DNA of 35,311 nt from Nocardiopsis sp. JB363 (GCF_900143625.1 NZ_FRFF01000024.1:1-35311), one strand, 5' to 3'; shown: positions 16,701 through 24,916, counted from the stretch's first letter. Notes: generated by a model from the letters alone, not told the origin. Numbers and translations are program-made.

Positions 16701-18106
16701 GCGCCGCGTCACTCTTCATCGTCATCGCCGTCCTGGTGCTCTTCCTGGGACTGCTGGCGATCCGGTTCCACGTGGGGTTGTCCCTCATGGTGGCGGGTCT
16801 GGTCGGTGTCGTCCTCATGCGTGGGACGGACGCCGCGGTCAGTACGGCGGCCAACCAGCCCTTCTCCACCTCGGCCGACTACTCCCTGACGATCATCCCG
16901 TTGTTCATCCTCATGGGCGTGTTCGCCGTCCATGCCCGGCTCGCCCAGGCGGGGTTCGACCTCGCCTCACGGGTGCTGCGCCGATTCCCGGGCGGCGCCG
17001 CGCTCGCGTCGCTGTCCGGGTCCGGCCTCTTCGCCGCGGTCACCGGATCCAGTGTCGCGACCGTGGCCACCATGGCGCGGGTGTCCACCGACGCCATCGT
17101 CAAGGCCGGACACGGAATCCGTCTCGCGGCCGGGGTCGTCTGTGCCGGCGGCACCCTGGGCGTGCTCATCCCGCCGTCCATCGTGCTCGTCCTGTACGGC
17201 GTCGTCACCGGGGAGAGCATCGGGGAGTTGCTCCTGGCGGGCATCGGTCCCGGACTGCTGACGATCCTCCTCTACGGGATCACCATCGTGCTGATGGTCC
17301 TGGCCGCCCGCCGCAAGCGGGCCCGCGCGAACGCGTCGATGGAGAGGGAACCGGCGATGGCCGGTGGTGCCTCGGCACCCTCCGGTACCGAGTCCGACCG
17401 GCCCGGTGCGGGTGAGACCTCGGGCGAGGACGTCCCGAAGCCCAAGCTGGACCTGTTCGGGTTCGGGCTCCTCGTGATCATCTTCGCGGTCTCGATCGGC
17501 ACGATCTACCTCGGTCTCGCCACCGCCACCGAGGCGGCCTCCTTCGGTGCGGTGTCCGCGTTCATCATCCTGCTCATCCGCACCAGGCCGCCCTCCTGGA
17601 TGCGCGCGATCAAGGACTCGGTGAGCGAGGCCGTCGGGCTGACCGCCATGACGTTCCTGCTCATGGCCGGCGCCGGGGTGTTCACCTACTTCCTCGCCCT
17701 GTCCGGGGCGAGCACGGCGGTGGTGGACGCGGTCCTGGCCGCCGACCTGGAACCCTACGTCGTGCTGGTGCTGTGCCTGCTGCTGTTGCTGCCGCTCGGC
17801 ATGTTCCTCGACGGGATCTCGATGATCCTCGTCGCGGCGCCCCTGCTGCACCCGATCCTGAGCGGGTACGGCTTCGAGGGCCTCTGGCTGGGCGTTCTCA
17901 TCGTGAAGGTCGCCGAGATGGCGCTGATCACGCCGCCGGTCGGGATGAACGCGTTCGTCTACTCCGGGGCGGTTCCCGAGGCGGGTCTGGGACGGATCTT
18001 CCGCGGCATCGTGCCGTTCATCATCGCCGACCTCGTGGTCGTGGCCATCCTCATCCTGGTGCCCGACATCGTCACCTTCATCCCCGAGCTTTCGAGCGCG
18101 AAGTGA
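16697..18106 (+). CDS. dctM: TRAP transporter large membrane subunit DctM
   Basis: 469 residues, about twelve membrane helices. DctM motifs seen are IIPLFILMGVFA, GSGLFAAVTGSSVATVATM, GTLGVLIPPSIVLVLYGVVTGESIGEL and, near the end, ALITPPVGMNAFV. A roughly 70-residue hydrophilic insert after about residue 205 (RRKRARANASMEREPAM to EDVPKPKLD) separates the two halves and is longer than in most DctM proteins. It is the permease of the substrate bound by DctP. It closes the transporter block; the RraA-like gene begins 53 bases later. Confidence 0.93.
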   Translation: MSAASLFIVIAVLVLFLGLLAIRFHVGLSLMVAGLVGVVLMRGTDAAVSTAANQPFSTSADYSLTIIPLFILMGVFAVHARLAQAGFDLASRVLRRFPGGAALASLSGSGLFAAVTGSSVATVATMARVSTDAIVKAGHGIRLAAGVVCAGGTLGVLIPPSIVLVLYGVVTGESIGELLLAGIGPGLLTILLYGITIVLMVLAARRKRARANASMEREPAMAGGASAPSGTESDRPGAGETSGEDVPKPKLDLFGFGLLVIIFAVSIGTIYLGLATATEAASFGAVSAFIILLIRTRPPSWMRAIKDSVSEAVGLTAMTFLLMAGAGVFTYFLALSGASTAVVDAVLAADLEPYVVLVLCLLLLLPLGMFLDGISMILVAAPLLHPILSGYGFEGLWLGVLIVKVAEMALITPPVGMNAFVYSGAVPEAGLGRIFRGIVPFIIADLVVVAILILVPDIVTFIPELSSAK

Positions 18107-18159
18107 GCCATCGCCTCCCGAAAACTCCGTAACAAGTGTCTTCTGAGAAAGGAACAGCT

Positions 18160-18807
18160 GTGTTCGTCGTCAACGACATGCCCGCACAGATCGACGGTCG
18201 GATCGTCACCGAGCTCGAACAGACGTGCGTCTCGACGCTCGGTCACCTTCGGGACCACGGCTTCGCCCTCGGTCTGCAGGCGAACAAGCGCCCGCTCAAG
18301 TTCGTCGGTACGGCGGTCACGGTGCGCATCCCGCACCTGGACTCCACCGCCGTCCACATGGCGGTCGACATGCTGCGCCCCGGCGACGTCCTGGTCGTGG
18401 ACCAGTCCGGTGACCGGCAGCGCTCGTGCTTCGGCGGTCTGGTCTCCTACACGGCCAAGGCCCGGGGCGCGGTGGGCGCGGTGATCGACGGGTCGATCAA
18501 CGACCACGACGAGACCCTGGCCTACGACTTCCCGGTGATCTCGCGCGGGTTCAGCCCGCTGACCACCCGTATCGGGGGGATCGAGGGCGCGATCAACGTG
18601 CCGGTCACCATCGCGGGCGCGGTCGTGCACCCCGGTGACGTCGTCTTCGCCGACTCCGACGGCGCCGCCTTCCTCACACCCGAAGAGGCGGTGGGCCTGG
18701 GCGCCCTGTTGAAGTCCAAGGAGGACGCCGAGATCCCGGCACGGGATTCGATCTCGGCCGGCGGGTCCCTCGCGGAGTTCTCCGGCGCGGCCTCGCACCG
18801 CCCCTGA
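18160..18807 (+). CDS. RraA / HMG-aldolase-like protein
   Basis: 215 residues from GTG 18160, which has AAAGGA at good spacing; an in-frame GTG at 18136 has none. The fold signature is intact: GDVLVVDQSGDRQRSCFGGL and a GAVGAVIDG strand. In 4-hydroxy-4-methyl-2-oxoglutarate/oxaloacetate lyases this strand is followed by V-R-D, with Arg binding pyruvate and Asp holding the metal. Here it reads S-I-N-D, so Asp115 is kept but the Arg is Asn114. It may therefore use another substrate or be non-catalytic. The position, directly after the TRAP genes on the same strand, makes it the last gene of the catabolic operon. Confidence 0.82.
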   Translation: MFVVNDMPAQIDGRIVTELEQTCVSTLGHLRDHGFALGLQANKRPLKFVGTAVTVRIPHLDSTAVHMAVDMLRPGDVLVVDQSGDRQRSCFGGLVSYTAKARGAVGAVIDGSINDHDETLAYDFPVISRGFSPLTTRIGGIEGAINVPVTIAGAVVHPGDVVFADSDGAAFLTPEEAVGLGALLKSKEDAEIPARDSISAGGSLAEFSGAASHRP

Positions 18808-18819
18808 GGCATGCTCCAC

Positions 18820-18867
18820 CCGGCCCCGGTCACGCGGCGGTTCACGCCGCCGTGTGCCCGGGGCCCT
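18820..18867 (+). terminator. Strong GC-rich hairpin after the catabolic operon
   Basis: A nested stem: outer GGCCCCGG against CCGGGGCC and inner GCGGCG against CGCCGC with a GTTCA loop. It lies just after the RraA-like stop and before the biotin transporter. There is no T tract, common for actinomycete terminators. Confidence 0.6.
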
Positions 18868-19018
18868 CGTCATGTCCCAGGGCATGCTTCGGAACGTTGA
18901 CGGAAGTCCACAACACCTCCGTTCGGCTTCTGTGCGCCCCGGCCACTGCCCCGAAGGGCCCCGTGTCGGACAATGGGAGACGACCACCTCCCACCACCTC
19001 CCCGAGGGGAACATACGC

Positions 19019-19648
19019 ATGCCCACCGCCGGGACCAAGAAGCACGTCCGTCACCGTGGCCTCACCGCCCGGGACCTGGCGCTCATCGCGATCTTCGCCG
19101 CGCTCATCGCCGCGATGAGCGTCACCGTCGCCATCCCGCTGCCGTTCTCCCCGGTGCCGATCACCCTCCAGACCCTGGGCATCATGCTCGCCCCCAGCCT
19201 CCTGGGCTGGAAGCGCGGCAGCCTCGCCGTGGTCGCCTTCCTCGCCCTGGGACTGGCCGGTCTGCCCCTGTTCGCGGGTGGACGCGGCGGGCTCGCCGTC
19301 CTGGCCGGCCCCTCCGCCGGGTTCATCGTCAGCTGGGTGTTCGCCGCGCTGGTCATCGGTCTGCTCACCGACCTCATGGTCCGTGGCGGCAAGTACCGCT
19401 TCTGGCAGGGTCTGCTGATCAACGCCCTGGGCGGCATCATCGTCATCTACGCCATCGGCATCCCGTGGATGGGGGTCGTCCTGGGCGACAGCGTCCTGGC
19501 CACCGCCACGGCCATGGTCGCGTTCCTGCCCGGTGACGTCGTCAAGGCCGTGGTGACCGCGCTCCTCGCCGCCACCGTCTTCCGCGCCTACCCCATTCCG
19601 CCGGCCGGTCGCCCGGTCTCCACCACGGAGACGGGGAAGAACGCCTGA
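19019..19648 (+). CDS. bioY: Biotin ECF transporter S component BioY
   Basis: 209 residues from ATG 19019 with GAGGGGA at 19004-19010. Six hydrophobic helices. The BioY hallmark PFSPVPITLQTLGIMLAPSLLGWKRG is present, followed by an AGLPLFAGGRGG loop and GPSAGFIVSWV, which form the biotin pocket. It binds biotin in the membrane and works with the ATPase and EcfT encoded next. The short hydrophilic tail is normal. Start-stop overlap (TGATG) with the ATPase gene indicates one operon. I saw no clear BirA or BioQ operator upstream. Confidence 0.93.
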   Translation: MPTAGTKKHVRHRGLTARDLALIAIFAALIAAMSVTVAIPLPFSPVPITLQTLGIMLAPSLLGWKRGSLAVVAFLALGLAGLPLFAGGRGGLAVLAGPSAGFIVSWVFAALVIGLLTDLMVRGGKYRFWQGLLINALGGIIVIYAIGIPWMGVVLGDSVLATATAMVAFLPGDVVKAVVTALLAATVFRAYPIPPAGRPVSTTETGKNA

Positions 19649-20349
19649 TGCTCCGCATCGAGGGGGTCTCCCACTCCTACGACGACCGCGCCGTCCTGCG
19701 CGGCGTCACCCTGGACCTGGCCGAACACCGCATCGGCGTGATCGGGGCCAACGGATCGGGCAAGTCCACGCTCGCCCGCACCCTCAACGGACTCGTCCTG
19801 CCCGACGAGGGCCGTGTGTCGCTGGGGGAGTGGGACACCCGGCGGCACGCCAGGCACATCCGGCGCAGCGTCGGCTTCGTCTTCTCCGACGCCGCCAACC
19901 AGATCATCATGCCGACGGTCGCCGAGGACGTGGAGATCGGGCTGCGGTCCCTGCGCCTGGGCCGGGCCGAGACCGCCCGACGCGTCGACGAGATCCTCGT
20001 CCGGCACGGTCTCGACGGCCACCGCGACCACCCCGGACACCTGCTCTCCGGCGGCCAGAAACAGCTGTTGGCGTTGGCGTCGATCCTGGTCACCGAACCG
20101 GACGTGTTGGTGTGCGACGAACCCACCACCCTGTTGGACCTGCGCAACACCCGCATGGTGCACCGCACCCTGGACGGTCTCCAACAGCAGGTCGTCCTGT
20201 TCACGCACGACCTCGACCTGCTCGCCGACTTCGACCGGGTCCTGGTCATGGACGAGGGGCGGGTGGTCTTCGACGGTGTGCCGGCGGACGCCATCGCCTT
20301 CTACACCAAGCTCATGGACGACGGGCCGACCCCGGGGCGGACGTCGTGA
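19648..20349 (+). CDS. bioM: ECF transporter ATPase (biotin, BioM-type)
   Basis: 233 residues. ABC ATPase with Walker A GANGSGKST (residues 34-42), Q-loop region SVGFVFSDAANQII, signature LSGGQKQ, Walker B VLVCDEPTT and switch His in FTHDLD. The Q-loop reads FSDAANQI, typical of ECF A components. It energises the BioY-EcfT complex. A single A component implies a homodimer, as in BioMNY systems. It overlaps both neighbouring genes. Confidence 0.92.
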   Translation: MLRIEGVSHSYDDRAVLRGVTLDLAEHRIGVIGANGSGKSTLARTLNGLVLPDEGRVSLGEWDTRRHARHIRRSVGFVFSDAANQIIMPTVAEDVEIGLRSLRLGRAETARRVDEILVRHGLDGHRDHPGHLLSGGQKQLLALASILVTEPDVLVCDEPTTLLDLRNTRMVHRTLDGLQQQVVLFTHDLDLLADFDRVLVMDEGRVVFDGVPADAIAFYTKLMDDGPTPGRTS

Positions 20350-20981
20350 GCGTGGTCGGCTTGTACGTCCCCGGTGCCGGGCCGTTGTACCGCGTCGCGG
20401 CCGGCCCCAAACTGCTCGCCCTGCTCGTGCTCGGCATGGTGCTCATCGCCGCCGCGAACCTGTGGGCGGCCCTGGCCACCCTGTTCCTGGCCCTGGTGCT
20501 GTACCCGGTCGCCGATTTGGGCGCGCGCCGGGCCTGGGGCGTGCTGCGCGCGCTGTGGCCCTTCTTGTTGGCCATCGGCGTGTTCCAGGCGCTGTTCGTG
20601 GGCGAGTGGACCGAAGGCGTGCGGCTGTGCGCCCAGCTCGCCGGACTCGTCCTGCTCGCCAACGCGATCACCCTGTCCACCCGCGTCGGCGAGATGCTCG
20701 ACCTGTTCGAACGCATGGCCCGCCCGCTGCGCCACGTGGGCGTGCGCCCGGACCGGGTGGCGCTGGTGCTGGCGTTGACCATTCGGTCCATCCCCATGGT
20801 CGCGACCGCCTGGTCCGCCGCCCGGGACGGGTACCGCGCCCGCGGCCTGCGCGGGCGTCCCTACCTCCTGGTGGTGCCGGTGATCGTGCATCTGCTGCGG
20901 ATGGCCGAAGCGACGGGGGAGGCGTTGGTGGCCCGAGGGATCGATGAGGACACCAGTGCCGCATCGGCCGGACGCCCGTAA
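20346..20981 (+). CDS. bioN: ECF transporter T component (biotin, BioN-type)
   Basis: 211 residues from GTG 20346 (GTGA overlap). Short EcfT with four to five membrane helices and the two cytoplasmic coupling motifs near the C-terminus, AARDGYRARGLRG and GEALVARGID, each ending in Ala-Arg-Gly. These contact the ATPases. It completes a dedicated (group I) biotin importer, so the cell can scavenge biotin. The shorter-than-usual length (about 250 is common) matches BioN proteins. Confidence 0.9.
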   Translation: MSVVGLYVPGAGPLYRVAAGPKLLALLVLGMVLIAAANLWAALATLFLALVLYPVADLGARRAWGVLRALWPFLLAIGVFQALFVGEWTEGVRLCAQLAGLVLLANAITLSTRVGEMLDLFERMARPLRHVGVRPDRVALVLALTIRSIPMVATAWSAARDGYRARGLRGRPYLLVVPVIVHLLRMAEATGEALVARGIDEDTSAASAGRP

Positions 20982-21129
20982 CCTCCAGGAAGGTCGCTTT
21001 GGGGAACTCGGTACCGATTCAGTATCGGGTGGGTGATTTCTCGCCGTGGGCTGTGGATAATAACCCGAACGGCCCGCCTCGCCGGGTCGATGGCCCCCTA
21101 TCCCCTAGGCGCTACGAACCGGTGATCGC

Positions 21130-22119
21130 GTGCCCCGGCGCCCCCTCGCCGAAAGACGAACCTGGTCCCTGACCACGTCCGTCCTGTTGATCCTCTGCAT
21201 CGCCCTGATCCTGCCCGGAGCGACCCCGGCCGGAGCCGTTCCCGTGCTCCCCGGCAACGCCCTGCTCGGTCGACTGGTCGTGGACTCCCGGGTGCCGCTC
21301 GTGCCCTTCGCGCCCGTGACCGGTCCGGCCACCGGCGGCTCCGCCCTGACCCCCCAGACCCGCGCCGCACTCGACGGCCGCGTCGCGGACCTGGGCGAGG
21401 GCGTCGACTTCGGTATCGCCGTCCAGGACCTGCGTACCGGGACGACCTACAGCCACAACGGACAGGGCCGTTTCCCCTCGGCGAGCGTGGCGAAGCTGAC
21501 CGTGCTGACCATGCTGCACCTGAGCGCCGAGGAGGAGGGGCGCGACCTCACCGCGGCCGAGCGCGCCCAGGTCGAACAGATGATCCGCTTCAGTGACAAC
21601 GAGGTCACCGACGGTCTCTACGCGCGCCTGGGGTTCACCGACGGGTTCCAGCACCACGCCGAGTCCCTGGGTTTCACCGGCACCGAACCCCACCCGGGCG
21701 GCTCGTGGGGTTCCACCATGACCACCCCCTCCGACCAGATCCGCCTGCTGCGCGCCCTGTACACGGACGAGGGGCCGCTCACCGACGAGGACCGGGCCCA
21801 CATCCGGGGACTCATGGAGTCGGTCACCCCCGAACAGGCCTGGGGCGTGTCGGCCGCCGCCACGGAGGGAGACATCGTCGGACTCAAGAACGGGTGGACC
21901 CCACGCGAGTCCAACGGCGGGCTGTGGACCATGAACAGCGTCGGCTACGTGGCCGGCGCCGACCGGGAGTACCTGATCGCGGTGATGTCGGACCACAACA
22001 CCGACTACACCACCGGGATCGCCCTCCTGGAGGACCTGGTCTCCGAGGTGGTCGAGGCCATCGAGAACCCCGGCGCCCACGACGACTCCATGGCCATCGG
22101 CACCACGATCCACCGGTAG
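21130..22119 (+). CDS. Exported beta-lactamase-like serine hydrolase
   Basis: 329 residues from GTG 21130, without a strong ribosome site. A basic N-terminus and hydrophobic segment (TTSVLLILCIALILPGATPAGA) form a signal peptide with likely cleavage after AGA. Active-site motifs of penicillin-recognising serine hydrolases are present: SVAK (Ser119, Lys122), SDN (155-157) and LKNGW in place of KTG (Lys253). The ESL and Glu166 omega-loop motif of true class A beta-lactamases is not evident, and the third motif KNG is characteristic of class A-like actinomycete hydrolases of uncertain role. It may be a peptidoglycan peptidase or lactamase. It stands alone behind a 148-base gap. Confidence 0.85.
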   Translation: MPRRPLAERRTWSLTTSVLLILCIALILPGATPAGAVPVLPGNALLGRLVVDSRVPLVPFAPVTGPATGGSALTPQTRAALDGRVADLGEGVDFGIAVQDLRTGTTYSHNGQGRFPSASVAKLTVLTMLHLSAEEEGRDLTAAERAQVEQMIRFSDNEVTDGLYARLGFTDGFQHHAESLGFTGTEPHPGGSWGSTMTTPSDQIRLLRALYTDEGPLTDEDRAHIRGLMESVTPEQAWGVSAAATEGDIVGLKNGWTPRESNGGLWTMNSVGYVAGADREYLIAVMSDHNTDYTTGIALLEDLVSEVVEAIENPGAHDDSMAIGTTIHR

Positions 22120-22126
22120 GGCCCGG

Positions 22127-22525
22127 TCACTCCTCCCGAGAGGACAGGACACAGAACTCGTTGCCCTCGGGGTCGGCCAGAACGTCCCAGGTGACCTGCG
22201 GGTCCTGTCCGACGTCCACCCGGGTGGCGCCGAGGTCGATCAACCGGGCGATCTCCGCGTCCCGGTCCTGGGAGGTGTGCGGGGCGAAGTCCAGGTGCAG
22301 CCGGTTCTTGCCCTCCTTGCGGTGTTCCACCGGGACGAACACCAACCCGGGCGGGACCTGGCGGAACTCCAATGCCGGCCCCAACTCCGCGGCCCACTTC
22401 GGCACCAGCACCACCTCCTCCTCGGTGTCGAAGCGGATGTCCCAGTCCAGCGCCCGGGCCCACCATGCCCCCAGCGCGTGGTGGTCGTGCGCCTCGACCA
22501 CCACCGTGTACCAACGAAGTGCCAT
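22127..22525 (-). CDS. VOC-fold (glyoxalase-like) protein
   Basis: 132 residues from ATG 22525 with GAGGAGT upstream on the minus strand. Two beta-alpha-beta-beta-beta modules: ALRWYTVVVEAHDHHALGAWWARALDW and LHLDFAPHTSQDRDAEIARLIDLGATRVDV, ending in VLADPEGNEFCVL, the usual Glyoxalase_6 closing motif. Members bind small ligands or confer resistance to compounds such as bleomycin. Its role here is unknown. It ends 7 bases from the convergent serine hydrolase. Confidence 0.88.
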   Translation of the reverse strand: MALRWYTVVVEAHDHHALGAWWARALDWDIRFDTEEEVVLVPKWAAELGPALEFRQVPPGLVFVPVEHRKEGKNRLHLDFAPHTSQDRDAEIARLIDLGATRVDVGQDPQVTWDVLADPEGNEFCVLSSREE

Positions 22526-22613
22526 GCCGTACTCCTCTCAGGTGCTCCGAGGGTAACGACGGCCCACGACATTTCCCGAGGTCGATCGTGCCCGCGCGGT
22601 ATCCCTCGGTTGC

Positions 22614-23213
22614 TCAGCGAGCGTTCAGGGCTCTGAGAAGGTGTGTGGTCAAGGCGTCGAGGTAGTCGGATCCGGCCTCCTCCCGGAGCACGGTGAGGCG
22701 CCAGTGCAGGGGAGCGGCCAACAGGTCCAGGGCCAAGGGCACGTGGGTGTCCTCGGGGAGTTCCCCGCGTTCGATGGCCCGACGCAGAGTGACCTCTCCG
22801 AGCGCGCGGCGCGGTCCGCCGATGGCGCTCTCGATCGCCCGAGCCAGGTTCGGGTCGCGTCCGGCCTCGGCGGTCAGGTCGGGCAGGATCGCCGCGAAAC
22901 GTGGGTGGGTGAGCCAGACGCGCACCGCTTCCAACGTGGCGCGCAGGTCGCCCTCGAAGGAGCCGGTGTCGGTGATCTCGGCCGGCGGCACGCTGAGTTC
23001 GGTCAGTGCCGCGACCACCATCTCCTGTTTGGAGGGCCAGCGGCGGTACAGGGAACTCTTACCGGTTCCGGCGCGCTTGGCCACGCCCTCCATGGACAGG
23101 CGCCCGTATCCGCGCTCGGTGAGTTCGTCCAGTACGGCCTCGGCGATGGCCGAGGTGACGTGGGGACGCAGGACGGCGGCTCCGGTGGGTGCGCGCCGGG
23201 TGTGGTCGTTCAT
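22614..23213 (-). CDS. TetR/AcrR family regulator
   Basis: 199 residues from ATG 23213. The N-terminal HTH (ITEAVLDELTERGYGRLSMEGVAKRAGTGKSSLYRRWPSKQEMV pattern, residues 15-60) is canonical. The C-terminal domain fits TetR_C_16/AcrR-type ligand domains (DTGSFEGDLRATLEAVRVWL, then PLALDLLAAPLHWRLTVL). A TATGAT box at 23220-23225 on the minus strand places the transcription start at or next to the ATG, so the message may be leaderless. Divergent from the SnoaL-like gene, with two operator-like repeats between. Confidence 0.9.
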   Translation of the reverse strand: MNDHTRRAPTGAAVLRPHVTSAIAEAVLDELTERGYGRLSMEGVAKRAGTGKSSLYRRWPSKQEMVVAALTELSVPPAEITDTGSFEGDLRATLEAVRVWLTHPRFAAILPDLTAEAGRDPNLARAIESAIGGPRRALGEVTLRRAIERGELPEDTHVPLALDLLAAPLHWRLTVLREEAGSDYLDALTTHLLRALNAR

Positions 23214-23230
23214 GCCGCCATCATACGTGT

Positions 23231-23287
23231 GGACGATACGGTCCCGTTCCGCTAGAGTTTCGACGGGACGGTACCGTATCGTCCACA
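23231..23287. promoter_or_regulatory. TetR operator pair and promoter of the SnoaL-like gene
   Basis: GACGATACGGTCCCGT (23232-23247) is repeated in inverted orientation as ACGGGACGGTACCGTATCGTC at about 23262-23282, with an internal ACGGTACCGT palindrome. A -35-like TGGACG at 23230-23235 and a -10 TAGAGT at 23253-23258, 17 bases apart, face the SnoaL-like gene. The first repeat fills the spacer between them, which would allow repression. Confidence 0.6.
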
Positions 23288-23309
23288 TGGAAGGAAAGGT
23301 GGCCGCGTC

Positions 23310-23768
23310 ATGGGCGCACCGCTCAAGAACGCCTCCGATCTCATCGACGAGGGCCTGAAGCTGATTCTGGCCAAGGACATGCTCGGGTTCGCCGACCTCT
23401 GGGCCGAGGAGGGGACCATGGAGCTGCCGTTCGCGCCACCCGGCGCACCCCGGTGGTTCGAGGGGCGCGCGGCGGTGCGGGAGTACCTGCGCCACTACAC
23501 CGACCACTTGGACGTGCGGGCGGTCCACCGGAACGCGGTGCACGTCACCACCGATCCGAACGTGGCCATCGCCGAGCTCGAAGTGGAGGGTGTGGCCAAG
23601 GGGACCGGGCAGGATTACCGGATGCGCTACATCGCGGTCGTGATCGCACGGGACGGGGAGATCATCGAGTACCGCGACTACTGGGACCCGCTGGCCGCTC
23701 AGAAGAACACGGGCGAATCCGCCTCCGAGGTGACCCCCTTCCCCGAGCGCGCCGGACACTCCGCCTGA
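23310..23768 (+). CDS. SnoaL-like / NTF2-fold protein
   Basis: 152 residues from ATG 23310 with GGAAAGGTGG upstream. The NTF2-like cone is evident: a helical start (ASDLIDEGLKLILAKDMLGFADLWAEEGTMELPF), WFEGRAAVREYL, and the closing strand IIEYRDYWDPLAA. Such proteins are isomerases, cyclases or hydratases of small hydrophobic molecules, or stress proteins. Regulation by the divergent TetR suggests a response to a small lipophilic compound. No active-site residue can be assigned with confidence. Confidence 0.85.
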   Translation: MGAPLKNASDLIDEGLKLILAKDMLGFADLWAEEGTMELPFAPPGAPRWFEGRAAVREYLRHYTDHLDVRAVHRNAVHVTTDPNVAIAELEVEGVAKGTGQDYRMRYIAVVIARDGEIIEYRDYWDPLAAQKNTGESASEVTPFPERAGHSA

Positions 23769-23786
23769 GCGTTCTCCGAAACGACA

Positions 23787-23816
23787 GTGCCCCACCGGAC
23801 ACCGCCGGTGGGGCAC
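23787..23816. terminator. Bidirectional terminator hairpin
   Basis: A perfect 12-bp stem, GTGCCCCACCGG with CCGGTGGGGCAC, around a short ACACCG loop. It lies between the convergent SnoaL-like and FabG-type genes and can serve both. Confidence 0.85.
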
Positions 23817-23844
23817 ATGTTCTCCCAGTGAAACAGGAAGGCAA

Positions 23845-24603
23845 CTAGTCCAGGGGGCCGCCGGCGACGTAGAGGACCTGGCCGGACACGAAGCCCGCGT
23901 CCTCGCCGGTGAAGAACGCCACCGCGTTGGCGATGTCCTCCGGCAGACCCACGCGCTGCACGGGGATCTCGGCCTGCTTGAAGGCCTTCATGTCGTCGTA
24001 CTTGATCCCGATCCGCTCGGCGGTGGCGCGGGTCATCGCGGTCTCGATGAAACCGGGGGCCACCGCGTTGCAGGTGACACCGAACTTGCCCAGCTCGACG
24101 GCGAGGGTCTTGGTGAAGCCCTGCAGCCCCGCCTTGGCAGCCGCGTAGTTGGCCTGGCCGCGGTTGCCCAGCGCCGAGGAGCTGGACAGGTTCACGATCC
24201 GGCCCCACTTCTGGGCGGTCATGTGGGCCTGTGCCGCCTTGCTCATCAGGAACGAACCCCGCAGGTGCACGTTCATGACGGTGTCCCAGTCGTCGGGGGA
24301 CATCTTGAACAGCAGGTTGTCGCGGAGCACGCCGGCGTTGTTGACGAGGATCGAGGGCGCGCCGAGCCGCTCGGCGACGGTGTCGACGGCGGTGGTCACC
24401 TGGTCGGCGTCGGAGACGTCGCAGCCCACGGCGATGGCCTGGCCGCCATCGGCCGTGATCCGGTCCACGACCTCCTGGGCGTCGGACTCCTTCAGGTCCA
24501 GCACGGCGACGGAGCGACCCTCACGGGCGAGACGCTCGGCGGTGCCTGCGCCGATACCGCGGGCCGCGCCGGTCACGATCGCCACACGAGGCGTTGGGGA
24601 CAT
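23845..24603 (-). CDS. FabG-type short-chain dehydrogenase/reductase
   Basis: 252 residues from ATG 24603, with GGAGG at 24611-24615 on the minus strand; an in-frame ATG 7 codons upstream overlaps this site. The cofactor loop is TGAARGIG, then VNNAGVLRDN, with the active site Ser in NLSSSSALGNRGQANYAAAK (Tyr and Lys of Y-x3-K). CDVSD and AVLDLKESD are also typical. The whole sequence fits 3-oxoacyl-ACP/acyl-CoA reductases. As it lies outside a fatty acid synthase cluster, it is probably a paralog acting on acyl-CoA or a secondary substrate. Confidence 0.9.
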   Translation of the reverse strand: MSPTPRVAIVTGAARGIGAGTAERLAREGRSVAVLDLKESDAQEVVDRITADGGQAIAVGCDVSDADQVTTAVDTVAERLGAPSILVNNAGVLRDNLLFKMSPDDWDTVMNVHLRGSFLMSKAAQAHMTAQKWGRIVNLSSSSALGNRGQANYAAAKAGLQGFTKTLAVELGKFGVTCNAVAPGFIETAMTRATAERIGIKYDDMKAFKQAEIPVQRVGLPEDIANAVAFFTGEDAGFVSGQVLYVAGGPLD

Positions 24604-24665
24604 GGTGTTACCTCCATTGATCACGTGGTGGGCGCGAAGGAATCATATCCGCATGCCTACTGGTC

Positions 24666-24683
24666 GGTACGTACCCGGGTACG
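24666..24683. promoter_or_regulatory. Overlapping palindromes upstream of the FabG-type gene
   Basis: GGTACGTACC (24666-24675) overlaps the perfect 14-bp palindrome CGTACCCGGGTACG (24670-24683). They cover the -35 position relative to the TATGAT box at 24642-24647 on the minus strand. This looks like a repressor or activator site; the regulator is not encoded next to it. Confidence 0.45.
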
Positions 24684-24832
24684 CCTTTCAGTTCTCCGGT
24701 AATCCCCGGTCCCCGATGTTCTTCAGTCGTCCGTAATGGTGTTGACCTGCGCTACCGCAAAGCTTTTCGGTCCGTGCCCCCGTTTGCCTGCGCGTGATCG
24801 GGTCGTGGCTTACGATGTCATCCAAGACCGAG

Positions 24833-24844
24833 ATGCACGTGCAT
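24833..24844. promoter_or_regulatory. 12-bp palindrome, copy 1, before the ATPase gene
   Basis: ATGCACGTGCAT, a perfect palindrome, 72 bases before the ATPase start and about 17 bases after a possible TACGAT -10 box. An identical copy is at 27019-27030. It is probably the operator of the XRE regulator encoded between them. Confidence 0.6.
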
Positions 24845-24916
24845 TCGGCCCGTGCAGCAGCACGAGCTTCACACCCTTTCGGTGGTCTGCGGTGCGGCAG
24901 TGAGGAGTTGAAGGGC

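Larger units (their letters stand above)
24604..24916. other. Divergent intergenic region with several palindromes
   Basis: 313 bases between the FabG-type gene and the ATPase gene. It holds a TATGAT box facing fabG (24642-24647), overlapping palindromes at 24666-24683 and the ATGCACGTGCAT site at 24833-24844. No gene is convincing. Confidence 0.6.
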
